A stretch of DNA of 64,000 nucleotides from Rosettibacter primus (GCF_036860675.1 NZ_JAYKGK010000003.1:303163-367162); one strand, 5' to 3'; positions 19,258 through 29,220 are shown, counted from the first letter of the stretch. Notes: generated from the sequence alone by a model not told the origin. Made by a program: numbers and translations.

Positions 19258-21699
19258 TTATTCTTCATCTCCATTACTTTCTGGGATAACTCTTGCAATA
19301 TCTGCTATTTCATCATCTTCATTTAATTTAATTAATCTTACACCTTGAGTATTTCTTCCCATAATTCTAATATCGCTCACTGCTTGACGAATTACCATTC
19401 CTTTTGTTGTTATGATTACAAGTTCATCTCCATCATTTACTTCTTTCATTGCAATCAATTTACCATTTTTCTCTGATGTCTTTACTGTAATAACACCCTT
19501 GCCGCCGCGTTTTGTTAGTCTGTATTCTTCTATTTCAGAACGTTTGCCAAATCCTTTTTCAGTAACAACAAGCAATGTTGATGCATTTCTAACCACAATC
19601 ATTCCTATTACAGCATCGTTCTTGCCTAATTTAATTCCACGAACACCAGTTGCAGTTCTTCCCATATCTCTTACATCTTTCTCATTAAATCTAATCGCCA
19701 TACCATTCCTTGTTCCAATGATAATGTCATTATTTCCATCGCTAAGTTTAGCTTCAATTAATCTATCTCCGGGGACAAGATTTATTGCATTAATTCCACC
19801 TCTTCGAATATTTGAGTAAGCAGAGAGAACTGTTTTTTTGATCGTTCCTTTTTCAGTAACCATTACAACATATTTGTCATCAGAAAATTCTTTAACTGTT
19901 ACAAATGCTGTAATTTTTTCGTCTTTCTCTTTTTCAATTAAATTTAGAATTGACCTTCCTTTAGCAGCTCTTCCGCCTTCGGGAACCTCATGAACTTTTA
20001 ACCAATAGCATTTTCCTTTGTCTGTAAAGAACATAATATAATGATGGGTTGAAGCTACGAACATATGTTCAATGAAATCTTCATCTTTAGTTCCTGCACC
20101 TGTTATGCCTTTACCTCCTCTTGCTTGTCGTCTGTATCCGCTTACAGGAAATCTTTTAATAAATCCTTGATGTGAAATTGTTACAACAACATCTTCTTCG
20201 GCTATAATGTCTTCGAGTGAAAATTCTTTGAAGTCATAAATAATTTCGGTTCTTCTTTCGTCGCCATATTTTTCTTTTAATTCAAGAAGTTCTTCTTTTA
20301 TAATTTGTTTTCTTTTCTTTTCACTTTCGAGTATGCCTTTCAATTTTTCAATCAATTTAATTGTTTCTTTGTATTCATCTTCGATTTTCTTTCTCTCCAA
20401 ACCAGTCAGTCTTTGCAATCTCATATCAAGAATTGCCTTGGCCTGAATTTCAGAGAGTTTAAATTTACGCATCAAGTTATGTTTAGCAGTTTCTACATCT
20501 CTGGATTTTTTTATTGTTTCAATTACTGCATCAATATTATCAAGTGCTATTATATAACCTTCCAGAATATGTGCGCGTCTTTCTGCAGCATCGAGGTCGA
20601 ACTTTGTTCTTCTAATAAGAACATTCATTCGATGGTCAAGGAAATGCTGCATCATTTGTTGAAGTGTTAATACTTTCGGCACTCCATTAACAAGAGCAAG
20701 CATTATAACACCGAAAGTAACCTGCATCTGAGTATGCTTGAAAAGTTGATTTAATGTTACTGCTGGCTGTCCATCACGCTTCATTTCAATTACAATTCGC
20801 AGCCCATCTCTATCAGATTCATCACGAATATTTGCAATTCCATCAATTTTCTGCTCTCGTACCAGTTCTGCAATTTTTTCAATTAGTGCCGCTTTATTTA
20901 CCTGATAAGGGATTTCTGTTATAACAATATTTTCTCTGTCGTTCTTAAGTGTTTCAATATTTGCTTTGGCTCGTAGAATAATTCTTCCTCTTCCTGTCAG
21001 ATACGCTTCTCGAACTCCTTCATAACCATATATAATCCCTCCTGTAGGAAAATCTGGAGCTTTAATGTATTTCATCAAATCTTCAGGCTTCATTTTTGGA
21101 TTATCAATAAGTGCAACAAGCCCATCAACGACTTCATTCAAATTATGTGGAGGAATGTTTGTTGCCATTCCGACCGCAATTCCACTTGAACCATTGACAA
21201 GCAAATTAGGAAGATAAGAGGGAAGAACCGATGGTTCTTGAAGAGTATCATCAAAATTTGGAACGAAGTCTACAGTGTTTTTATCTAAATCACGAAGCAT
21301 TTCATCGGCAATTTTAGCAAGTCTTGCCTCTGTATAACGCATTGCTGCTGGACTATCACCATCGATTGAACCAAAATTTCCCTGTCCATCAACTAAAGGA
21401 TAACGTAATGAAAAATCCTGAACCATTCTAACCATTGTATCATAAACTGCACTATCACCATGAGGGTGATATTTACCAAGGACTTCACCCACAATACGTG
21501 CAGATTTTTTATATGGCTTATTATATGCTAATCCTAATTCGTGCATTCCAAAAAGCACTCTTCGATGAACGGGTTTTAATCCATCTCTTACATCCGGCAA
21601 TGCTCTGGCTACAATTACACTCATTGCATAATCGATGTAAGAAGATTTCATTTCTTCTTCGAGAGAGACTGGAATAATCTTTTCAAATATTGTTGTCAT
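19258..21699 (-). CDS. gyrA: DNA gyrase subunit A
   Basis: The 813-residue protein is the breakage-reunion subunit of gyrase. The active-site tyrosine is in AAMRYTEARL near residue 120, inside the quinolone-resistance region (PHGDSAVYDTMVRMVQ, with Ser at the position of E. coli Ser83 region). The six-bladed C-terminal wrapping domain starts near 500, and a GyrA-box-like RQARGGKG appears near 528, which favours gyrase over topoisomerase IV. It lies 40 bp after an MgtE-like gene that separates it from gyrB. A signal peptide is absent, as expected. Confidence 0.97.
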   Translation of the reverse strand: MTTIFEKIIPVSLEEEMKSSYIDYAMSVIVARALPDVRDGLKPVHRRVLFGMHELGLAYNKPYKKSARIVGEVLGKYHPHGDSAVYDTMVRMVQDFSLRYPLVDGQGNFGSIDGDSPAAMRYTEARLAKIADEMLRDLDKNTVDFVPNFDDTLQEPSVLPSYLPNLLVNGSSGIAVGMATNIPPHNLNEVVDGLVALIDNPKMKPEDLMKYIKAPDFPTGGIIYGYEGVREAYLTGRGRIILRAKANIETLKNDRENIVITEIPYQVNKAALIEKIAELVREQKIDGIANIRDESDRDGLRIVIEMKRDGQPAVTLNQLFKHTQMQVTFGVIMLALVNGVPKVLTLQQMMQHFLDHRMNVLIRRTKFDLDAAERRAHILEGYIIALDNIDAVIETIKKSRDVETAKHNLMRKFKLSEIQAKAILDMRLQRLTGLERKKIEDEYKETIKLIEKLKGILESEKKRKQIIKEELLELKEKYGDERRTEIIYDFKEFSLEDIIAEEDVVVTISHQGFIKRFPVSGYRRQARGGKGITGAGTKDEDFIEHMFVASTHHYIMFFTDKGKCYWLKVHEVPEGGRAAKGRSILNLIEKEKDEKITAFVTVKEFSDDKYVVMVTEKGTIKKTVLSAYSNIRRGGINAINLVPGDRLIEAKLSDGNNDIIIGTRNGMAIRFNEKDVRDMGRTATGVRGIKLGKNDAVIGMIVVRNASTLLVVTEKGFGKRSEIEEYRLTKRGGKGVITVKTSEKNGKLIAMKEVNDGDELVIITTKGMVIRQAVSDIRIMGRNTQGVRLIKLNEDDEIADIARVIPESNGDEE

Positions 21700-21739
21700 A
21701 TGGTTTCTTTTATTTCCTTAATTTATTTCTAAAACTTTT

Positions 21740-22732
21740 TTACATCAGTATGGTTGCTATTCCAAGATAAAAAGTAATCGTAAAAATATCCGTTATTGCA
21801 AGTGTAATTGGTCCTGCAGAAATTTTTGGGTCCAGACTTTTTTTATGAAGAAATGATGGAATTGTAATTCCCCAGAAAGCAGCAATTATTTGAATTACCA
21901 AAATACTTAGACCAATTACTACTGCAGCAAGCAAATCCTGTTTCCATAGAATTATAATTAAAGAAACTATTGTTCCGCAGGTAAGTGCAAGTAAAAATGC
22001 CGTTCTTAATTCCTTCCACAAAATTCTAAAATACCATTTAATCGTTGGCTTTACTGAATGAAGAGCCTGTACTGTAAGCGTCATAGATTGAATGCTTGTG
22101 CTTTCTGCAAGTCCTAGAATCAATGTAAGAAAAAAAGCAATAATTAAACTTTCTTCTATAGTTGTTTCAAACATTCCAGCTAAAAAAGCACAAATAGTAC
22201 CACTTGTTACCGTGGCAAGCAACCAAGGAAATCTAATTCTCCAAGCTTTAATAGGTGAAGCATTTTTAATCTCATTAATATTAACACCAATTGTTTCAAA
22301 GATATCATTAATTCTCCGGCGTTCTTCAATATCTGGTTCGCTGCTCAAAAACTCTTCTGTGAAAATATTAATATCAATAATTCCTACTAATTTTCTTTGT
22401 TCATCAACTATCGGAAATGCAAGAAATTTATAAGTTACAAAAAATTCACAGGCATCATAAACTGTAGCAGTCGATGGAAGTGCAGCAACTCTTTGAACCA
22501 TAATTTGTTCTAATTTTGTATCCGGTTGTGCAGTTAATAATCTCCTTGTTGGTAAAACTCCAACTAATTTATCTTCATCATCAATGGCATAGAAATAAAC
22601 TATTCTTTCTCCAACTCCTTCGTTTCTTATTTTTTGAAGTGCTTCTTCCACCGATAAATTTTTATTTAACACTGTAAAATCTTTACGGGCAAATTCAATA
22701 ATTGGTTTATCGTATGTTGGCTTTACATTCAT
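21740..22732 (-). CDS. MgtE-like magnesium transporter, short form lacking the N-terminal domain
   Basis: The 330-residue protein has a CBS-domain pair (about 15-135, with RKLVGIIDINIFTEE ending the second) followed by five hydrophobic segments of the MgtE integral domain (about 165-330; PWLLATVTSGTICAFLAG, ILGLAESTSIQSM, and a C-terminal PITLAITDIFTITFYLG that resembles the conserved P-x-x-T-x-x-x-D Mg2+ site). Typical MgtE proteins of about 450 residues also have an N-terminal MgtE_N bundle; here it is missing, so Mg2+ gating may differ. The gene is placed 6 bp after gyrB and 40 bp before gyrA, an unusual insertion in a replication operon. Confidence 0.88.
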   Translation of the reverse strand: MNVKPTYDKPIIEFARKDFTVLNKNLSVEEALQKIRNEGVGERIVYFYAIDDEDKLVGVLPTRRLLTAQPDTKLEQIMVQRVAALPSTATVYDACEFFVTYKFLAFPIVDEQRKLVGIIDINIFTEEFLSSEPDIEERRRINDIFETIGVNINEIKNASPIKAWRIRFPWLLATVTSGTICAFLAGMFETTIEESLIIAFFLTLILGLAESTSIQSMTLTVQALHSVKPTIKWYFRILWKELRTAFLLALTCGTIVSLIIILWKQDLLAAVVIGLSILVIQIIAAFWGITIPSFLHKKSLDPKISAGPITLAITDIFTITFYLGIATILM

Positions 22733-22738
22733 ACTTTA

Positions 22739-24730
22739 TCAAATATCAAGGTTAGCATACTTTGCATGTTTTTCTATAAATTGTCTTCTTGGTTCAACCT
22801 CGTCTCCCATTAAGGTTTCAAAAATTTTATCTGCTGCTGCTGCGCTTTCCAGATTAACCTGAAGAATGGTTCTTGTTTCCGGATTCATTGTTGTTTGCCA
22901 GAGCTGTTCCGGGTTCATTTCACCAAGACCTTTATAACGGGATATAACAATATGTTTTGATGTGGTTGTTTCTTCTGTTCCTTCTTCTGCTTCTACAACT
23001 TCCGCATTTTCTTTTTTCACTTTTCCATCTGCTTTAAGTCGTTTTAAGATTTTATCTCTTTCTTCATCGTCATAAGCATAATATTCATCTTTTCCTTTTT
23101 TAATTTTATAAAGCGGCGGCTGAGCGATATAAACTCTTCCTTCGGTAATCAGCTCTTTCATGTGTCTGTAAAAGAAAGTAAGAAGTAATGTTCTAATATG
23201 GCTTCCGTCTACATCTGCATCTGTCATTAGAATTATTTTTCCATATCGTGCTTTTGATGGGTCAAAATCTTCTCCTATTCCTGCGCCAATTGCAGAAACT
23301 ATAGCCTGAATTTCTGGATTTTCCAGAATCTTATTAATCTTAGCTTTTTCTACATTTATAATTTTTCCTTTTATTGGAAGAATTGCCTGAAATCTTCTAT
23401 CCCTTCCTTGTTTTGCAGAACCACCAGCAGAGTCTCCCTCAACAATATAAATTTCACAATGTTCTGGGTCTGTAATTGAACAATCTGCTAATTTGCCGGG
23501 CAAGTGTAAAGAGTCAAGAGCATTTTTTCTTCTTACAAGTTCACGTGCTTTTCTTGCTGCCTCTCTTGCTTCGGCTGCACGCAAACATTTTTCAATAATT
23601 TTTCTTGCTACAGATGGATTTTCTTCAAGATATTCAGAAAGTTTTTCACCTACGATTGATTCTACAATTGATTTAACTTCACTATTGCCAAGTTTCGTTT
23701 TTGTTTGTCCTTCAAATTGCGGTTCCATTACTTTAACAGAAATTACGGCTGTAAGTCCTTCCTTAAAATCATCTCCTGTTAAAGTTATTTTACTGTTTTC
23801 CTTTATTAATCCATTTTTATAAGCGTAATTATTGAAAGTTCTTGTAAGAGCTGTTCTAAAGCCAATTAAGTGTGTTCCTCCTTCAATTGTATTTATATTA
23901 TTGACATACGAGTGAACATTTTCTGAATAAGAATTATTATATTCAAAAGCCACTTCTACTGGAGTTCCATCTTTTTCACCTTCGATATAAATTGGCTTAT
24001 GAATTGGCTCTCTCTGTTCATCAAGATATTTAACAAAATCAATCAGTCCACCTTTAAATCTGTAAGTTTCTTCTAATCCTTCTGCTTCGTCTTTTAAAAT
24101 CATGGTAACATCTTTATTCAAGTAAGCAAGTTCACGCATTCTTTCGGCTACAGTATCAAAATTGAATTTAACTGTTTTGAAAATTTCTTTATCGGGTTTG
24201 AATGTAATTTTTGTTCCTGTTTGGTCTGCCTTACAAGTGCCTATCTCTTTTACAGGGGCTTTTGGAATTCCACGACGATATTCTTGAAAATAAATTTTCC
24301 CATCTCTTCTAACCTCAACTTTTAGCCATTCTGATAAAGCATTAACAACAGACACACCTACGCCATGTAATCCACCCGATACTTTATATGAACTTTTATC
24401 AAATTTTCCTCCTGCATGAAGTACTGTCATTACAACTTCAAGTGCAGATTTTTTTTCTTCTGGATGAATATCAACTGGAATACCTCTTCCTTTGTCTTCT
24501 ACTGTTACACTTTGGTCTTTGTGTATTATTACAATTACTCTATCATTAAATCCTGCAAGTGCCTCATCTATACTATTATCCACAACTTCATTTATTAAAT
24601 GATGAAGACCTCTTGAACCAACATCGCCTATATACATTGCCGGTCTTTTTCTAACTGCTTCAAGTCCTTTTAGAACATTAATACTTTTAGCAGTATATTC
24701 TGCTGTTGGTGTTGTTTTTTCTTTAGTCAT
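22739..24730 (-). CDS. gyrB: DNA gyrase subunit B
   Basis: The 663-residue ATPase subunit of gyrase has the GHKL fold with EVVDNSIDEALAG and DKGRGIPVDIH, the GGLHGVGVSVVNALS loop near 115, and the TOPRIM domain with EGDSAGGSAKQGRDR and DADVDGSHIRTL metal ligands. The C-terminal YKGLGEMNPEQLWQTTMNP motif is complete. The length fits short-form gyrase B. A short acidic, lysine-rich insert near 570-600 lies before the last motif. The gene is 12 bp downstream of the DUF721 gene and is part of the dnaA-dnaN-recF cluster. Confidence 0.97.
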   Translation of the reverse strand: MTKEKTTPTAEYTAKSINVLKGLEAVRKRPAMYIGDVGSRGLHHLINEVVDNSIDEALAGFNDRVIVIIHKDQSVTVEDKGRGIPVDIHPEEKKSALEVVMTVLHAGGKFDKSSYKVSGGLHGVGVSVVNALSEWLKVEVRRDGKIYFQEYRRGIPKAPVKEIGTCKADQTGTKITFKPDKEIFKTVKFNFDTVAERMRELAYLNKDVTMILKDEAEGLEETYRFKGGLIDFVKYLDEQREPIHKPIYIEGEKDGTPVEVAFEYNNSYSENVHSYVNNINTIEGGTHLIGFRTALTRTFNNYAYKNGLIKENSKITLTGDDFKEGLTAVISVKVMEPQFEGQTKTKLGNSEVKSIVESIVGEKLSEYLEENPSVARKIIEKCLRAAEAREAARKARELVRRKNALDSLHLPGKLADCSITDPEHCEIYIVEGDSAGGSAKQGRDRRFQAILPIKGKIINVEKAKINKILENPEIQAIVSAIGAGIGEDFDPSKARYGKIILMTDADVDGSHIRTLLLTFFYRHMKELITEGRVYIAQPPLYKIKKGKDEYYAYDDEERDKILKRLKADGKVKKENAEVVEAEEGTEETTTSKHIVISRYKGLGEMNPEQLWQTTMNPETRTILQVNLESAAAADKIFETLMGDEVEPRRQFIEKHAKYANLDI

Positions 24731-24742
24731 AATTTCTTGTCC

Positions 24743-25042
24743 TCATAAAAATTTTATTGCTTTTATTACTTCTCTGCCAAAATATTTATTGATTTTTTTT
24801 ATTAATAAATTTTTTTGAAAATTCAATTCACTTTTCCAGACTGAGTTTTCTACTTTCAAGTATAAAGTTTGCTTATCCACTTTTTTTGCTTTTGCTATTT
24901 CTTTTAACTCAGGAAAAATATTAACAAACTCTTCTGCAATATTATAATTTTCTGCTATCTCCCTAATTTTCTCAAATTCCTTTTCCGTCTGCAAGATATC
25001 GTTTATACTTTTAAAACTAATTAATGATTGTCGTTTTCCCAT
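24743..25042 (-). CDS. DUF721 protein (DciA-like helicase loader candidate)
   Basis: The 99-residue protein has the layout of DUF721/DciA domains: an N-terminal helix-rich part and a conserved C-terminal part (VDKQTLYLKVENSVWKSELNFQKNLLIKKINKYFG). DciA proteins load the replicative helicase DnaB in many bacteria that lack DnaC or DnaI. The position between recF and gyrB, overlapping the end of recF by 26 bp, is the common one for this family and supports the call. Helicase loading by this particular protein is inference. Confidence 0.85.
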   Translation of the reverse strand: MGKRQSLISFKSINDILQTEKEFEKIREIAENYNIAEEFVNIFPELKEIAKAKKVDKQTLYLKVENSVWKSELNFQKNLLIKKINKYFGREVIKAIKFL

Positions 25043-26129
25043 TTTCCACTTTTATTAAAAGTGTATCTAATAAATCACCAAGTTCTTCTTTTTTGGTTAA
25101 GTCCGTCATAGTTATAAATGCCTGTCCAACTTTTGGAAGATACCTGCTGATTTTTTCTGCTCTATATTTATCAAGTTCGCCAAATATATCATCCATTAAA
25201 AAAATAGGCGACTTTGAAATCTTTTCATGTATATAAAAGAATTGTGCAAACCTTAGTGCAATTTGAAATGTTTTATGCTGTCCTTGTGAACCATACCTTT
25301 TTAATTCTTTTCCATTCAGATAAAAAATATAGTCGTCTCTGTGCGGTCCAATCAAATTCATACTTTTTTTTATTTCTTCTTCTTTTTGATTTTCTAGTAT
25401 TTCTCTAAATTCTTCTTCCTTGATTTCTTCACTATTAATTTGTGTAGAATAAATAATTGCTGGAATTTCTTCATCTGACATTATTTGCTTATATGCTTCT
25501 TTTAGGTAATTATCAAAATCGAATATAAATTTTTTCCTTTGTTTAATAATTTCTATACCCCTTTTAATTAAGGCTTCTGTCCATACATCAAGTTGACTAT
25601 AAAGATTAACATTCTTGTTTTCTCTAATCTGGTTTAAGATTAATGATCGTTGTTTAAGAATTTTTGAATACTCGAGAAGTATTTTTAAATATACCTGACT
25701 GATTTGTGAAATAATAGAATCAACAAATTTTCTTCTATCTGCTGGTGCACCTTGTGTAATTGAATGGTCTGACTGTGTTAAAGATACTACAGGAAATTTC
25801 CCGATGATTTCTGCAGCTGAATTAATTTGTTTTTCGTTGAGATAATATATTTTTTTATTTTTTTGAATATCGTAAGTCAGTCGTGCTTTTTCTTCCGTCA
25901 AATCAATAAACTTCCCTGTTATTTCAAAATATGGCGCATCATAAGTAACTACTTCACTTTCAGCAGATAAATGTAAATTTTTAGTCGTACACAAGTAATA
26001 TATTGCTTCTAAGATAGTTGTTTTTCCTTGCCCATTTCCTCCAATAATAAGATTTAATTTATCAGAGAACTCAATGGATGTATTTTTGTGAAGTCTAAAA
26101 TTCTGCAGCTCAATTTGTTTAAGAACCAT
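25017..26129 (-). CDS. recF: DNA replication and repair protein RecF
   Basis: The 370-residue SMC-like ATPase helps load RecA at gaps. Walker A is GGNGQGKTT near residue 30, the signature motif is seen in RYGSQGQHKTFQIALR near 280, and Walker B is PIFLMDDIFGELD near 313. The length is typical. Its start is 1 bp after the stop of dnaN and its end overlaps the DUF721 gene, indicating an operon with dnaN. Confidence 0.96.
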   Translation of the reverse strand: MVLKQIELQNFRLHKNTSIEFSDKLNLIIGGNGQGKTTILEAIYYLCTTKNLHLSAESEVVTYDAPYFEITGKFIDLTEEKARLTYDIQKNKKIYYLNEKQINSAAEIIGKFPVVSLTQSDHSITQGAPADRRKFVDSIISQISQVYLKILLEYSKILKQRSLILNQIRENKNVNLYSQLDVWTEALIKRGIEIIKQRKKFIFDFDNYLKEAYKQIMSDEEIPAIIYSTQINSEEIKEEEFREILENQKEEEIKKSMNLIGPHRDDYIFYLNGKELKRYGSQGQHKTFQIALRFAQFFYIHEKISKSPIFLMDDIFGELDKYRAEKISRYLPKVGQAFITMTDLTKKEELGDLLDTLLIKVENGKTTIIN

Positions 26130-26130
26130 T

Positions 26131-27261
26131 TTATGTGTTTATTCTTACCGGCATAAGCAACATCATAAGTTCAATATTTTCTTTTTTTTCTGCCGGCTCG
26201 ATTATAACTGCTTTTGTTGGAGAATGTAATTTAAATAAAACTTCTTCATAATCTGAAAGATGGCTTAAAATATCATTCATATATTGAGAATTAAAACCAA
26301 TATCCATCGGTTCGCCAGAATATTCACAAGATACTTTTTCTTCTCCTGCAGATCCTGTATCTACATCTTCTGCTGAAATAGTTATATATTCTTTGTTTAA
26401 ACTAAACTTTACTCTTCTTGTGTTAGATGTAGAAAATAACATCATTCTTTTTATTGATTCATTTAATTCTTTTGTATTAATCTTTAGTAAATATTCATTT
26501 TCTAAAGGTATTACGCTTTGATATTCTGGATACTTATGTGAAATTAGTCTGGAAATTAATTCTATATCACTGAGCCTAAAAGATACATAGGTATTTGTGA
26601 AATAGACTTTTACTTCTTTTTCATCTAAAATCTTTGTTAACACATTTACTGCTCTTTCTGGAACTACATACTGTTTTTTAACTGGTGCTTCAATGTTTTT
26701 TCTCAAAAGGTTAACGAGCCTATGTCCATCTGTTGTTACGAATCTTAACCCATCATCAGAAAATTCAAAAAGTGTTCCTAATAATGCTGGTCTAATTTCC
26801 TCCTTACTCATTGCGAATGCAGTTCTTTCTATTGCACTTCTTAATTCTTCGCCATTAATGGAAATCTCATTTATATCCTGTTCTTTGCTATCGTTTAATG
26901 AAGGAATTTCTGGAAAATCTTCTGCTTCCAGATAACTTAGAGAGTACTTACCTGTATCTGTAGTCAGAATTATTTTCTTATTACTTTCTTGAAGAAGAAA
27001 ATTTATTGTTGTGTCTTTCAATGATTTTACTAAATTATAAAGATGATGTGCTTGTATTACAAATTTTACATTATCATCAGAAATAACACTTAAAAATGAC
27101 TTTAAAGATATTTCAAGATCTGTTGCATAAACTGTTAGCAAACCATCTTTGATATCAAAAAGAAAATTCTCTAAAATCTTCATTGGAGTTCTTGTTGGAA
27201 CAGCAGGGATGATTTTGCTAAGTAGTTTTTCTAGTTCTTTACTGTTGACTTTAAATTCCAT
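26131..27261 (-). CDS. dnaN: DNA polymerase III sliding clamp, beta subunit
   Basis: The sliding clamp that holds DNA polymerase III on DNA. I place the start at the ATG whose protein begins MEFKVNSKELEKLL, because GGAG lies 10 bp upstream; a longer frame to 27285 adds eight residues without such support. The product is 376 residues with three clamp domains. DNA_pol3_beta features include PAVPTRTPMKILENFLF near 20 and the C-terminal MLLMPVRI that forms the peptide-binding pocket. It lies just after the 3' end of dnaA and the AT-rich spacer described separately. Confidence 0.96.
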   Translation of the reverse strand: MEFKVNSKELEKLLSKIIPAVPTRTPMKILENFLFDIKDGLLTVYATDLEISLKSFLSVISDDNVKFVIQAHHLYNLVKSLKDTTINFLLQESNKKIILTTDTGKYSLSYLEAEDFPEIPSLNDSKEQDINEISINGEELRSAIERTAFAMSKEEIRPALLGTLFEFSDDGLRFVTTDGHRLVNLLRKNIEAPVKKQYVVPERAVNVLTKILDEKEVKVYFTNTYVSFRLSDIELISRLISHKYPEYQSVIPLENEYLLKINTKELNESIKRMMLFSTSNTRRVKFSLNKEYITISAEDVDTGSAGEEKVSCEYSGEPMDIGFNSQYMNDILSHLSDYEEVLFKLHSPTKAVIIEPAEKKENIELMMLLMPVRINT

Positions 27262-27285
27262 TTTTATCTCCAATTGACAGTGCAA

Positions 27286-27579
27286 AATATCAAAAAATGC
27301 CTATACTTTCAATTTATAAATTTTTGTATTGACTATATAAATTATTAATATCCACACAGTTATTATAAATACTTGCTAATTAATTAATTCTATAGGGTAA
27401 ATAATAAGAATGTTGATAAGTTGATAATTACTCATTTATTAGTTTTTAGATTAAAAGAAAGAAAAAATAAAATTAATTGTTGTTACTTTTTTGTTAAAAG
27501 TTAATGTTAAAAAAATGCAGAAAATAAATTGATAATTATTCAACAATATTTTAACAAAGTAATCACAAGATATAAACAA
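27286..27579. other. AT-rich spacer between dnaA and dnaN with DnaA-box-like nonamers
   Basis: This 294-bp non-coding stretch is strongly AT-rich. TGTTGATAA (27411-27419, complement TTATCAACA) and AGTTGATAA (27419-27427, complement TTATCAACT) are adjacent, and ATATCCACA (27348-27356) is one mismatch from the consensus TTATCCACA. TTATTCAACA at 27537-27546 is a weaker match. The spacer probably holds the dnaN promoter and may be part of a two-sided origin or an autoregulatory DnaA-binding site. Confidence 0.55.
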
Positions 27580-28971
27580 TTAAGAAGAAGACATTTCGAT
27601 TTTGTTTTTTAGGAAATCAATAGTTTCTTTTAATTTCATATCTGTCTTTATTAATTCTTCAATAGAAGAGCAGGCATGAATAACAGTGGAGTGGTCTCTT
27701 CCTCCAAAATGCAAGCCAATAGTTTTTAGAGAAGATTTAGTTAAAGTTTTGGAAAGATACATAGCAATTTGTCTTGCGAGTACTACTTCTTTTCTTCTAT
27801 TCTTTTCTCTTACTTTGTTTTCATCAACATTATAAAAATCACAAACAACTTTTGTTATAATGTCAATAGAAATGTTAACCTGCTTATTAGTAGAAACTTC
27901 TTTTACAGTTTTTTTAACTAATTCAAAATCTATTTCTTTAGAATTAAGAGAAGAAGTAGCAAGTAATTTAATTAAACAACCTTCTAATTCACGAATATTT
28001 GAGGTGATGTTATAAGCAATATATTCAAGAAATTCATTTGGAAGATTAATTCCATAATTTTCACTTTTATTTTTTAAGATAGCAACACGAGTTTCAAAAT
28101 CAGGTGGTTGAATGTCAGCGGTTAAACCCCAGGAAAAACGAGAAATTAATCTTTCGTTTAATCCCTTTAATTCTTTTGGCGGCTTGTCGCTTGATAGAAC
28201 TATTTGTTTTCCGTTATGATGTAAAGTATTAAAAATCTGGAAAAATAAATCGAGAGTCTTTTCCTTGCCAACGAGAAATTGTATGTCGTCAATAATTAAT
28301 ACATCCATGCTTTTGTAAAAACTTGAAAACTCATTAACTTTATCACTTTGAATGGATTCTACAAATTCAACAGTAAAAGCATCTGAAGAAATGTAGATTA
28401 CTCTTTTTTCGGGAGTTCTCTCAAGGATTTTATTTCCTATAGCATGCATCAGATGAGTTTTACCAAGACCAACGCCTCCGTAAATAAAAAGGGGATTAAA
28501 AGAAGTTTGACCAGGATTTTCTGCTATTGCATAGGCAGCAGCCCTTGCAAGTTGATTTCCTTCCCCTTTAATAAAATTTTCAAAAGTATATCTTGGATTT
28601 AAAAATGTTTCATATTGTTTTTGTTGTGGAACATTGGATAAAGACGGTTCTTCTTTTTTTGTAATTATAAGTTCATTTTCTGTCGGTTCTTCTTTTTCTT
28701 CTAATACTATGTAAACTAATTTTCCATCACTACCTAAAACTTGATTAATTACATTATTAATTAAAGTATTGTAATGCTCTTCTATCCATTCTATAAAAAA
28801 GTGATTAGGCACAAAAATTTTTAGTGTATTATTGTTGAATTCAAAAGGTTTAATTGGTAAAAACCAAGTGTGATAAGTCATATAAGAAACGTTATTTCTA
28901 ATTATATTTAAGCATTCTTTCCAAATATCTTTTGCATCTTTTGTTATCTCGGATTTTTGAATTAACTCCAT
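27580..28971 (-). CDS. dnaA: Chromosomal replication initiator protein DnaA
   Basis: The start is set at the ATG at 28971 (protein begins MELIQKSEITKDAKDIW, 463 residues), which places the conserved W-x-x-C-L-x-x-I domain I 17 residues in, as usual; a longer TTG frame to 29013 adds 14 residues. Domain III has Walker A GGVGLGKTHLMHA, Walker B VLIIDDIQFLVGKE and the arginine-finger region NERLISRFSWGL. Domain IV ends with the DnaA-box-binding signature GGRDHSTVIHACSSI. DnaA melts the origin and recruits the helicase. It is the first gene of the minus-strand replication cluster. Confidence 0.97.
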   Translation of the reverse strand: MELIQKSEITKDAKDIWKECLNIIRNNVSYMTYHTWFLPIKPFEFNNNTLKIFVPNHFFIEWIEEHYNTLINNVINQVLGSDGKLVYIVLEEKEEPTENELIITKKEEPSLSNVPQQKQYETFLNPRYTFENFIKGEGNQLARAAAYAIAENPGQTSFNPLFIYGGVGLGKTHLMHAIGNKILERTPEKRVIYISSDAFTVEFVESIQSDKVNEFSSFYKSMDVLIIDDIQFLVGKEKTLDLFFQIFNTLHHNGKQIVLSSDKPPKELKGLNERLISRFSWGLTADIQPPDFETRVAILKNKSENYGINLPNEFLEYIAYNITSNIRELEGCLIKLLATSSLNSKEIDFELVKKTVKEVSTNKQVNISIDIITKVVCDFYNVDENKVREKNRRKEVVLARQIAMYLSKTLTKSSLKTIGLHFGGRDHSTVIHACSSIEELIKTDMKLKETIDFLKNKIEMSSS

Positions 28972-28973
28972 AG

Positions 28974-28982
28974 TTATCCACA
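28974..28982 (+). promoter_or_regulatory. DnaA box, exact consensus, at the dnaA start
   Basis: TTATCCACA matches the consensus DnaA box exactly and lies 3 bp before the dnaA start codon. DnaA bound here could repress its own translation initiation region or promoter as well as act in the origin. Confidence 0.7.
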
Positions 28983-29173
28983 ATTTTTGTTTTGAAAATG
29001 AACTAAAAATCAAATTTTTTTATATAAAAAAAAGCATAACTACTTAAAGTATCAACAAATTATTAACATTAAAAAATAACCATAACTTATTATAATAAAA
29101 CAAGATACAAGCAAATGAGCAAAAAAATAAACATTAACACCTGTATATAAAAAAAGAAAAAACCAAAATTATT

Positions 29174-29195
29174 TTTTGTGAAACGTTTCACAAAA
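29174..29195. repeat. 22-bp perfect palindrome with core TGTGAAACGTTTCACA
   Basis: A perfect inverted repeat without a spacer, centred between 29184 and 29185. The central CG and TGAAACGTTTCA core resemble operators of the LacI/GalR family. It sits 5 bp before the TTATCAACA pair in the candidate oriC. It is not the parS consensus, in which the two half-sites are arranged the other way round. Confidence 0.75.
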
Positions 29196-29200
29196 TAAAA

Positions 29201-29220
29201 TTATCAACAAATTATCAACA
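29201..29220 (+). promoter_or_regulatory. Tandem DnaA-box-like nonamers TTATCAACA
   Basis: Two identical TTATCAACA nonamers begin at 29201 and 29212, an 11-bp step that puts them on the same DNA face. They differ by one base from the consensus TTATCCACA. Confidence 0.6.

Noticed and set aside
29010..29013. TTG start for dnaA giving 14 extra residues
   Set aside because: The ATG at 28971 fits the usual length before the first conserved Trp, and the extra residues have no support.
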